Below are positions 58,108 to 64,000 of a DNA stretch of 64,000 bases, piece by piece. The notes beneath the pieces are model-generated. The model was not told the origin of the DNA. It was given only the letters and a program-made list of their open reading frames with translations, and searched no databases. The stretch's first letter is position 1. Each line of letters opens with the position of its first letter. Origin of the DNA: Qaidamihabitans albus (GTDB lineage: Bacteria; Actinomycetota; Actinomycetes; Mycobacteriales; Pseudonocardiaceae); assembly GCF_016464705.1 (NCBI RefSeq), contig NZ_JAEHOB010000005.1:62001-126000 (forward strand), given 5' to 3'. The position numbers were made by a program, and so were the translations under genes.

Positions 58108-58251
58108 GAGTCCCCGCTCCCGCCCGCGAGTCCCCCGCTGAGGCCCCTGAGTTCCCCACTCCGGTCAGCGAAGTGCCCGCTCAGGACTCGGCGACCGGCC
58201 GCTGCGACCGCCGAGTGCGCCGTTCGCGGGCGTAGGCGCGGGACTCGCGGG
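58108..58251 (-). repeat. Degenerate 20-21-bp repeat array and gene-end unit
   Basis: Four degenerate units begin at 58108, 58128, 58149 and 58170 (period 20-21 bp), each starting GAGTCCCC, GAGTCCCCC, GAGTTCCCC or GAAGTGCCC. A further unit, GGGACTCGCGGG (58240-58251), directly abuts the helicase stop codon. The array fills the space between xylF and the helicase gene. Related units are at 4386-4404 and 43895-43926. Confidence 0.6.
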
Positions 58252-60087
58252 TTACCAGGAGCGGAGCGTGGTGATGCGCTCCTCCAGCTGCTCGACCGTC
58301 GCCATCGCGGTCGGCGGGCCGCCGCACACGCGGCGCAGCTCGTTGTGGATCGCGCCGTGCGGCTTGCGGGTGCGGTGGTGGTACACGCCGACGAGCGCGT
58401 TGAGCTCCTTGCGCAGCGACTTGATCCGTTCGTTCACCGGCTGCGCCTTCGGCGTGGGCTGCCGCTGCTCCTCGTCTGCGGCCGACGGCTTGCGGCGCTT
58501 GCCGTCGGCGAGCTGCTCCTCCTGCCGCTTGCGCAGTAGCGCACGCACCTGATCCGGTTCGAGCAGGCCCGGCAGCCCGAGATACTCCTGCTCCTCGTCG
58601 GTGCCGGAGAACACCGCCGTGCCGAAGGAGTTGCCGTCGTAGATCACCTGGTCGAGCTCGGCCGAGGCGCCCAGCGACGTGAACGCCTTCTCCTCCTCAC
58701 CCGGTTCGTCCTCGGTGCGGTTGGCCGCCACGAGCAGCTCGTCGTCCCAGCCGTCCTTCTCGCGGTGCGGCTTGCCGAGCACGTGGTCGCGCTCGGCCTC
58801 CAGCTCGCTGGCGAGCTCGAGCAGCACGGGCACGCTCGGCAGGAACACGCTGGCGGTCTCCCCCGGCTGCCTGGACCGCACGAAGCGGCCGATCGCCTGG
58901 GCGAAGAACAGCGGCGTTGAGGCGCTCGTCGCGTACACGCCCACCGCGAGCCGCGGCACGTCGACGCCCTCCGAGACCATCCGCACGGCCACCAGCCAGC
59001 GCTCGTCCGAGTCGGAGAACTCGCCGATCCGCCTGGTTGCCTTCGGGTCGTCGGAGAGCACCACCACCGGCCGCTCACCGGAGATCCGCGCGAGGATCTT
59101 GGCGTAGGCGCGGGCGGAGTCCTGATCGGTGGCGATGACCAGGCCGCCCGCGTCCGGGATGCCGGCCGCCCGCAGCTGGGTGAGCCGGGTGTCGGCCGCC
59201 TGCAGCACCGACGGGATCCACTCGCCGCCCGGGTCGAGCGCCGTGCGCCAGGCCCGCGCGGTCTGCTCGGCGGTCAGCGGCTCGCCCAGCCGCGCGGTGA
59301 ACTCGTCACCGGCGCTGGTCCGCCACGACGCCTCGCCCGAGTACGCGAGGAACACCACCGGACGGACGACGCCGTCGGCGAGCGCGTCGGCGTAGTTGTA
59401 GGAGTGGTCGGCCCGGCTGCGCAGCGAGCCGTCGGCGTCCGGCTCGTAGGTCACGAACGGGATGGGCGAGTCGTCGCTGCGGAACGGGGTACCGGTGAGC
59501 GCAAGCCTGCGCACCGCGGGTGTGAAGGCCTCGAACACCGCGTCGCCCCAGGACTTCGCGTCCCCGGCGTGGTGGATCTCGTCGAGGATGACCAGCGTCT
59601 TGCGGTTCTCCGTGCGCACGCGGTGCATCGTCGGATGCGCCGCGACCTGCGCGTAGGTGAGCGCGACACCCTGGTAGTCGGAGGAGGTGATCCCGGTCGT
59701 GTTGCGGAAGTCCGAGTCGATCGCGATGCCCGCCCCCGCGGCCGCGATCGCCCACTGGTGCTTGAGGTGCTCGGTGGGCGTGACGATGGTGATCGCCTCG
59801 ATGGTCCGGTCGGCGAGCAGCTCGGCCGCGACCCGCAACCCGAACACGGTCTTACCGGCGCCCGGCGTCGCGACCGCGAGGAAGTCCTTCGGCTTCTGGG
59901 TCAGGTACTTCGTGAGCGCACGGCGCTGCCACGCGCGCAGCGGGCGGGCGGTCGCGTCGTGCTCGGGTTCGGGCGCGGCGAACCCGAGCCCGGCCTTGGC
60001 CGTATCCTGCGGGACACCCGCACCCGGCCGGCGCCCACGATCGAGGCCTTCGCGATCATCGGTCCGCGCACCTCCTGTGTCCGACAC
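58252..60087 (-). CDS. DEAD/DEAH-box superfamily 2 helicase
   Basis: ATP-dependent nucleic-acid helicase, 611 aa. Motif I (ATPGAGKTVFGLRVA, near residue 75), motif II (LVILDEIHHAGD), motif III (LALTGTPFRSD), then the second RecA domain with VRMVSEGVDVPRLAVGVYAT and the motif VI region FFAQAIGRFVRSRQ. This resembles the SSL2/XPB-like and type III restriction-type helicases of actinobacteria. A charged C-terminal region of about 150 residues ends the protein. No methylase or nuclease partner is adjacent, so a restriction role is unlikely; DNA repair or RNA roles are both possible. The GTG start was taken from the longest frame. Confidence 0.88.
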   Translation of the reverse strand: MSDTGGARTDDREGLDRGRRPGAGVPQDTAKAGLGFAAPEPEHDATARPLRAWQRRALTKYLTQKPKDFLAVATPGAGKTVFGLRVAAELLADRTIEAITIVTPTEHLKHQWAIAAAGAGIAIDSDFRNTTGITSSDYQGVALTYAQVAAHPTMHRVRTENRKTLVILDEIHHAGDAKSWGDAVFEAFTPAVRRLALTGTPFRSDDSPIPFVTYEPDADGSLRSRADHSYNYADALADGVVRPVVFLAYSGEASWRTSAGDEFTARLGEPLTAEQTARAWRTALDPGGEWIPSVLQAADTRLTQLRAAGIPDAGGLVIATDQDSARAYAKILARISGERPVVVLSDDPKATRRIGEFSDSDERWLVAVRMVSEGVDVPRLAVGVYATSASTPLFFAQAIGRFVRSRQPGETASVFLPSVPVLLELASELEAERDHVLGKPHREKDGWDDELLVAANRTEDEPGEEEKAFTSLGASAELDQVIYDGNSFGTAVFSGTDEEQEYLGLPGLLEPDQVRALLRKRQEEQLADGKRRKPSAADEEQRQPTPKAQPVNERIKSLRKELNALVGVYHHRTRKPHGAIHNELRRVCGGPPTAMATVEQLEERITTLRSW

Positions 60088-60271
60088 CGACGGTCCAACT
60101 CCTCTCGCCGACGAACAGAAGACACACGAATGCCCTCACGACGGGGTACCGGCGGCCGTGCCGGGTACGCGGTGAGGGCGCGAGCACGAGGGTACCCGGC
60201 GGCACCGACACCGGCCGTCCACGGCACGCCGGAAGGACACGCCGCCGGGGCGGCGAGCCGAATCCGTGCTC

Positions 60272-61498
60272 ATGGACCATGCTTGGAGCGCGATGGAGAC
60301 TCCAGACGCCGGAGCGGCGGGCGAAGGGGACGAGGCGGCGCCTGCCCGGCAGGACAGGCGCAAGGGACCCCTGCGCCTGATCGGGCGAACCCTGAGCAAG
60401 GCGTGGGACGGCAACATCTTCTCCGAGGCCGCCGAGGCGGCGTTCTGGCAGACCCTCTCCCTGCCGCCACTGCTGCTGGGGCTGCTCGGCAGCCTCGGCT
60501 ACATCGGCGAGTGGTTCGGCGAGCGCGTCGTGCAGCAGGTCCACGACAAGATCATCAGCTTCTCCGAGACCATCTTCAGCGGCAGCGTGGTCAACCAGAT
60601 CATCGAGCCGACCGTCGACGACATCCTCACCACCGGTAAGGGCGAGATCGTCTCCGTCGGGTTCCTGATCTCACTGTGGGCCGGTTCGTCGGCGATGTCG
60701 TCCTTCGTCGACGCGATCACCGTCGCCCACGGCCAGTACGGCGTCCGCAACGAGGTGTGGCAGCGGCTCTTCGCGCTGCTGCTGTACCTGGCCAGCCTCG
60801 TGCTGCTGGTGATCGGCCTGCCGGTCGTGGCGATCGGCCCCGAGCTGCTCTCGGAGTTCTTCCCGCCCGACTGGGGGCCGACGATCGCCGCGTGGATCGG
60901 TGCCGCCTACTACCCGACGGTCGGCCTGATGCTCATGCTCGCACTGGCGACCCTTTACAAGCTCGCACTGCCCCGCAAGCTGCCCTGGCACCGCGGGCTG
61001 CCCGGTGCGGCGCTGGCGATGGTGATCTTCCTGCTGTCGAGTGTCGGGCTGCGGATCTACATCAGCTGGATCACGACCACGGGCTACACCTACGGCGCGC
61101 TCGCGACGCCGATCGCGTTTCTGCTGTTCACGTTCTTCATCGGGCTGGCGATCGTCACCGGCGCCTACTTCAACAGCGCGATCCAGGAGCTGTGGCCCGC
61201 CAAGCCGACCCGCAGGCAGCGGCGCAAGTGGAGGCGGCTGGAGCTGGAGCGCGCGAACGAGCAGATCCATGCCCAGGAGGGGCGCGGTCTCTGGGAGCGC
61301 ACGACAATGCCGCTGCGCAGGCCGCGCAGGCCCGAACCGGCCCCCAGGGAGAGCACCGACGGCACCGGAGGGGAGGCCAGCGGCACCGACGGCACCGACG
61401 GCCCGGCGCGCGGCGAGACGACCGGCGCCCACGGGACCGCCGGGGAGCAGCCGGAGCAGCGCACGGCACCGGCCGGGGAACCCGACCGGCCGGGCTGA
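60272..61498 (+). CDS. YihY/BrkB-family membrane protein
   Basis: Membrane protein of 408 aa, in the Rv2707 position. An N-terminal amphipathic part (LIGRTLSKAWDGNIFSEAAE, AAFWQTLSLPPLLLGLLGSL) is followed by six TM helices with the family-typical FLISLWAGSSAMSSFVDAIT and YGVRNEVWQRLFALLLYL. A basic then Gly/Thr/Glu-rich cytoplasmic tail of about 110 residues contains GTDGTDG-type repeats. The function of the family is unknown despite an old ribonuclease BN label. A GTG two codons earlier and an ATG seven codons later are alternative starts. Confidence 0.87.
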   Translation: MDHAWSAMETPDAGAAGEGDEAAPARQDRRKGPLRLIGRTLSKAWDGNIFSEAAEAAFWQTLSLPPLLLGLLGSLGYIGEWFGERVVQQVHDKIISFSETIFSGSVVNQIIEPTVDDILTTGKGEIVSVGFLISLWAGSSAMSSFVDAITVAHGQYGVRNEVWQRLFALLLYLASLVLLVIGLPVVAIGPELLSEFFPPDWGPTIAAWIGAAYYPTVGLMLMLALATLYKLALPRKLPWHRGLPGAALAMVIFLLSSVGLRIYISWITTTGYTYGALATPIAFLLFTFFIGLAIVTGAYFNSAIQELWPAKPTRRQRRKWRRLELERANEQIHAQEGRGLWERTTMPLRRPRRPEPAPRESTDGTGGEASGTDGTDGPARGETTGAHGTAGEQPEQRTAPAGEPDRPG

Positions 61499-61509
61499 GC
61501 GCCCGGAGG

Positions 61510-61758
61510 TTACTCGTCCCCGCCGGGCGGCAGACCGTCGAAGATGCGCTTGCACTCCGGGCACACCGGGGAGCCCGGCTTCGCCTGCTTCGTCACCGGG
61601 AACACCTCGCCGCACAGCGCCACCACGTGCGTGCCCATGACCGCGCTCTCCGCGATCTGGTGCTTGCGCACGTAGTGGAACACCTTGGGGGCATCGTCGT
61701 CGGTGCTCTCGGTGCCCTCTGGGCGGGTGTCGACATCAGGCAGAGTCTGCGTACTCAC
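61510..61758 (-). CDS. DUF3039 protein
   Basis: An 82-aa actinobacterial protein, in the Rv2708c position. VFHYVRKHQIAESAVMGTHV, VALCGEVFPV and GSPVCPECKRIFDGLP carry three cysteines and His residues, suggesting a small zinc site. The GTG start was chosen because the family starts with the acidic segment that follows it. It is convergent with the YihY gene (11 bp) and divergent from psuG. Function unknown. Confidence 0.87.
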   Translation of the reverse strand: MSTQTLPDVDTRPEGTESTDDDAPKVFHYVRKHQIAESAVMGTHVVALCGEVFPVTKQAKPGSPVCPECKRIFDGLPPGGDE

Positions 61759-61869
61759 ACCTTCATGATGCCGCATGTCCCCGGCCCGGCGGAACTTCCC
61801 CGCTCCTCGCTCCCGCCACGGCCGGGGAGGCTCCGGTGCCGGATGGGCGATGAGCGAGGATGCCACCCC

Positions 61870-62799
61870 GTGACGCTTACTTCCGAATTCCGGCTCGCGA
61901 TGTCAGCCGAGGTCGCCGACGCGCTCGCCGAGGGGCTCGCCGTCGTCGCACTGGAGAGCACCCTGCTCTCGCACGGCCTGCCGCCCGGCCGCAACCTCGA
62001 CGTGGCCACGCGGCTCGAACGGACCGTGCGCGACGCCGGTGCCGTGCCGGCGACCATCGCCGTGCTCGACGGGCAGGCGCTCATCGGCCTTTCGGTGGCT
62101 CAGCTGGAGCGGGTGTGCACCGAGGCGACGGGCCTGGACAAGCTGTCCCTGCGCGACGTCGGCCCTGCTCTCGCGCTGGGCCGTTCGGGCGCGACCACGG
62201 TCGCGAGCACCTCGACGCTCGCGCACGCCGCCGGCATCGACGTGTTCGGCACCGGCGGGCTCGGCGGCGTGCACCTGCCGCCGCCCGGCGCCACGGTCAC
62301 CTGGGACGTCTCGGCCGACCTCGGCGTGCTGGCGCGGGTGCCGACGCTCGTCGTGTGCTCCGGGGTCAAGTCGGTGCTCGACATCCCGGCAACGCTGGAG
62401 GTGCTGGAGACCAACTCGGTGCCGGTCCTCGGCTACCGCACGGACGACTTCCCGGCGTTCTACCGGCGCTCGTCCGGCCTGCCCGTCCCGCAGCGCGTCG
62501 ACGACGCCGAACAGGCCGCGGCGGCCGTGACGGCACACCGGCACCTCGCGGAATCCGGGATACTGCTGGCGAATCCGGTCCCACCGGAGTCCGAACTGGA
62601 CGAACAGCTGCACGACCGGCTGCTCTCCGAGGGGCTGGAGCTGCTGCGCTCACGCGGTGTCCGCGGAGCGGACGTCACCCCGGTACTGCTGGAGTACTTC
62701 CACACCGGCAGCGCGGGCGCGAGCCTGGACGCGAACGAGGCGCTGGTGCTGTCCAACGCCCGGCTGGCCGCCGAGGTCGCCGTGCGGCTGCGTGCGTGA
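61870..62799 (+). CDS. psuG: Pseudouridine-5'-phosphate glycosidase
   Basis: Cleaves pseudouridine 5'-phosphate to uracil and ribose 5-phosphate; 309 aa. Typical segments are VALESTLLSHGLPPGRNLDV, TIAVLDGQALIGLSVAQLER, FGTGGLGGVHL, VVCSGVKSVLDIPATLEVLE and the C-terminal VLLEYFHTGSASGASLDAN-like block. The GTG start matches the family; an ATG 30 nt later is possible. It is followed after 17 bp by a PfkB-family kinase, the normal partner in pseudouridine breakdown. Confidence 0.93.
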   Translation: MTLTSEFRLAMSAEVADALAEGLAVVALESTLLSHGLPPGRNLDVATRLERTVRDAGAVPATIAVLDGQALIGLSVAQLERVCTEATGLDKLSLRDVGPALALGRSGATTVASTSTLAHAAGIDVFGTGGLGGVHLPPPGATVTWDVSADLGVLARVPTLVVCSGVKSVLDIPATLEVLETNSVPVLGYRTDDFPAFYRRSSGLPVPQRVDDAEQAAAAVTAHRHLAESGILLANPVPPESELDEQLHDRLLSEGLELLRSRGVRGADVTPVLLEYFHTGSAGASLDANEALVLSNARLAAEVAVRLRA

Positions 62800-62816
62800 G
62801 GCACGGTGAGGCTCCG

Positions 62817-63719
62817 ATGAGGATCGCCGTGGTCGGCGACGCCGGCCTCGACGTCGTGGCGCGGTACGAGGGCGCGGTGCTGCACGGCGACGACGTCCGC
62901 GCGCGGGTCCGGCTCGCCGGGGGCGGCGCAGGCGCGAACACCGCGCTGTGGCTGCGCTCCCAGGGGACCGAACCGACGCTGCTGGCCAGGGTGGGCGACG
63001 ACGCGGGCGGGCGGCTCGTGCGTGCCGAGCTGGAGGCCGCGGGCGTCCGCTGCGCGTTCGCCGTGGACACCGAGGCCGCCACCTGCTGCGTGGTGGTGCT
63101 CGTCGATGAGGCCGGACAGCGCAGCATGCTGCCCGACCGGGGCGCGAACAAGCATCTCCGGCCGGACGACATCGACCCGGCCGCCCTGGCCGGGGCCGCG
63201 CACCTGCACCTTTCCGGCTATGTCCTGCTGGACCCGTCGTCCCGTCCCGCAGGCCTGGCCGCGCTGGCCGCCGCCAGGTCCGCCGGGCTGAGCACCTCGG
63301 TGGACCCGCAGGCCGCCGCACTGATGACCGATCCGGCCGCCTTCCTCGCCGACGTGCGCGGCGTCGACCTGCTGCTGCCCAACGCCGCCGAGCTGCGCGC
63401 GCTGACCGGGACGAGCGATCCGGCCGGGGCGCGGGAGCTGCTGGGCACCGTCGGCGCGGTCGCCGTCACGGCCGGACGCTCGGGTGCGAGCTGGGTGGAC
63501 GGCTCGGGCGTGCTCAACGTGCCCGCCGAACCCGCACGGTGCGTCGACAGCACCGGGGCCGGGGACGCCTTCGACGCCGGGCTGCTCGTGTCGTGGTTGC
63601 GCGGGGAGCCGCCGGCGGCCGCCCTGCGCGCGGGGGTGCGGCTCGGTGCCCGCGCGGTGGGCGGCGTCGGCGCCCAGCCAGCGCCCGTCCCACCTCGTGA
63701 GTGCGGAGACGAGTTCTAA
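62817..63719 (+). CDS. psuK: PfkB-family kinase, probable pseudouridine kinase
   Basis: Ribokinase-fold sugar kinase of 300 aa expected to phosphorylate pseudouridine for PsuG. PfkB signatures are RLAGGGAGANTALWLRSQG near the N-terminus and the C-terminal CVDSTGAGDAFDAGLLVSWL, with the catalytic Asp in STGAGDAF. The last codons (RECGDEF-stop) are encoded by the left part of a fixed-spacing palindromic repeat, which also supplies the TAA stop. This suggests the original end of the gene was changed by repeat insertion. Substrate is assigned from the psuG neighbour. Confidence 0.87.
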   Translation: MRIAVVGDAGLDVVARYEGAVLHGDDVRARVRLAGGGAGANTALWLRSQGTEPTLLARVGDDAGGRLVRAELEAAGVRCAFAVDTEAATCCVVVLVDEAGQRSMLPDRGANKHLRPDDIDPAALAGAAHLHLSGYVLLDPSSRPAGLAALAAARSAGLSTSVDPQAAALMTDPAAFLADVRGVDLLLPNAAELRALTGTSDPAGARELLGTVGAVAVTAGRSGASWVDGSGVLNVPAEPARCVDSTGAGDAFDAGLLVSWLRGEPPAAALRAGVRLGARAVGGVGAQPAPVPPRECGDEF

Positions 63720-63736
63720 CTCGCCTCCGCACTCAC
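63697..63736 (-). repeat. Fixed-spacing palindromic element, copy 3
   Basis: On the minus strand: GTGAGTG, 10 nt, TTAGAAC, 9 nt, CACTCAC, inside 15-bp perfect arms (CTCGTGAGTGCGGAG and its complement). Here the variable bases next to the arms are also complementary. It overlaps the last codons of psuK and lies between convergent genes. Confidence 0.85.
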
Positions 63737-64000
63737 GAGCGGTGACCAGGCGAAACGTCGATGATCCGGTGCTCGCCCGCCTCGATCGCGTTCGCCTCCC
63801 GCCGGTAGCGGTTGACCTCCTCGGCCTTCCTCGGCGGGCGGTCGTTGGCGATGAGCACGGCGATCCAGGGCAGCGGGACCGAGAGCACGATGAACGCGAG
63901 CGCCAGCCACCAGGTCTGGTAGAAGATCCCGGCGAGGATCAGGCAGGGGAACCGCATCCCCATCATCAGGACGTACTTGCGCTTTCGGGCCGCCTGCTGG
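63733..64000 (-). CDS. DUF3099 membrane protein (start outside window)
   Basis: The frame is open to the right edge (QQAARKRKYVLMMGMRFPCL can be read at the border), so only the C-terminal 88 or so residues are present. Two TM helices (MRFPCLILAGIFYQTWW and ALAFIVLSVPLPWIAVLIA) are followed by a polar tail (DRPPRKAEEVNRYRREANAI). This is the DUF3099 family, found in the Rv2709 position next to sigB and ideR in mycobacteria. The internal ATGs at 63957-63966 are not likely starts. It overlaps the end of the palindromic repeat by 4 bp. Confidence 0.83.
   Translation of the reverse strand, partial: QQAARKRKYVLMMGMRFPCLILAGIFYQTWWLALAFIVLSVPLPWIAVLIANDRPPRKAEEVNRYRREANAIEAGEHRIIDVSPGHRS

Noticed and set aside
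58108-58190. Possible CRISPR array
   Set aside because: Units are only 20-21 bp, degenerate and contiguous without unique spacers. There are no cas genes in the window.
58252-60087. Helicase as part of a restriction or defence system
   Set aside because: No methyltransferase, nuclease or other defence gene is adjacent. The neighbours are a transporter operon and a YihY protein.
1-64000. tRNA, rRNA, insertion sequence or prophage genes
   Set aside because: No cloverleaf, rRNA sequence, transposase, integrase or terminal inverted repeats of mobile elements were recognised on either strand by reading; a covariance-model scan was not possible.

Overview
The window is very GC-rich chromosomal DNA. 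It has dense coding, many GTG starts, many ATGA/GTGA stop-start overlaps, ECF sigma/zinc anti-sigma pairs, and actinobacteria-specific families (DUF3159, DUF3710, DUF3093, DUF4193, DUF3039, DUF3099, Cei, polyphosphate glucokinase). This points to an actinomycete, most likely a member of the Pseudonocardiaceae such as Amycolatopsis or a relative; the genus is inference. No phage, insertion sequence, CRISPR array, tRNA or rRNA gene was seen.

Layout. 0-0.9 kb: end of a FadB/FadJ-type beta-oxidation gene. 0.9-5.6 kb: VapBC toxin-antitoxin pair, aldo/keto reductase, OmpR-type two-component system, and a first SigL-like sigma/anti-sigma pair. 5.7-13.7 kb: an envelope-stress and redox island with a double Yx[FWY]xxD lipoprotein, a DUF1996 secreted protein, a second SigL-like sigma/anti-sigma pair, and a divergent, translationally coupled operon encoding a lipoprotein, a ferric-reductase-like cytochrome b, a ferredoxin and a ferredoxin reductase. 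Three SigL-type promoter sequences precede the island's exported-protein genes. 13.6-20.8 kb: PucR regulator and a divergent operon (sodium-solute symporter, guanidinobutyrase-like ureohydrolase, TPP decarboxylase, aldehyde dehydrogenase) that fits the later steps of the arginine transaminase pathway. 20.8-22.7 kb: dxs. 22.8-25.9 kb: betaine-aldehyde dehydrogenase and choline oxidase (choline to glycine betaine). 25.9-30.6 kb: GntR regulator with gluconate/idonate catabolic genes.

30.6-47.2 kb is a conserved chromosomal block that follows, from general knowledge, the Mycobacterium tuberculosis order Rv2689c-Rv2703: TrmA-like methyltransferase, KimA-type K+ importer, ceoB, ceoC, DUF3159, OB-fold protein, alpha/beta hydrolase, DUF3710, dut, DUF3093, DUF4193, cei, suhB, ppgK, sigA. 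Extra genes are spliced in: a MarR-type regulator, a frameshifted DJ-1/PfpI gene, two tandem secreted peptidoglycan-binding-like proteins and a LysE exporter. 47.2-58 kb is accessory again: NarL-type two-component system, glutamine-synthetase-like ligase with a cysteine-peptidase-like partner, EamA exporter, and a xylose-type ABC transporter with a ROK repressor and a perfect palindromic operator. 58-64 kb: helicase, YihY protein, DUF3039, pseudouridine catabolism genes and a DUF3099 protein. YihY-DUF3039-DUF3099 again matches the stretch before sigB in mycobacteria.

Two families of short intergenic repeats mark gene ends. One is a palindromic element with fixed internal spacing (GTGAGTG, 10 nt, TTAGARC, 9 nt, CACTCAC) found four times. 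The other is a 20-21-bp GC-rich repeat found directly after three stop codons. The best candidates for new biology are the SigL-associated trans-membrane redox operon, the fixed-spacing repeat, and the ligase/peptidase-like gene pair.
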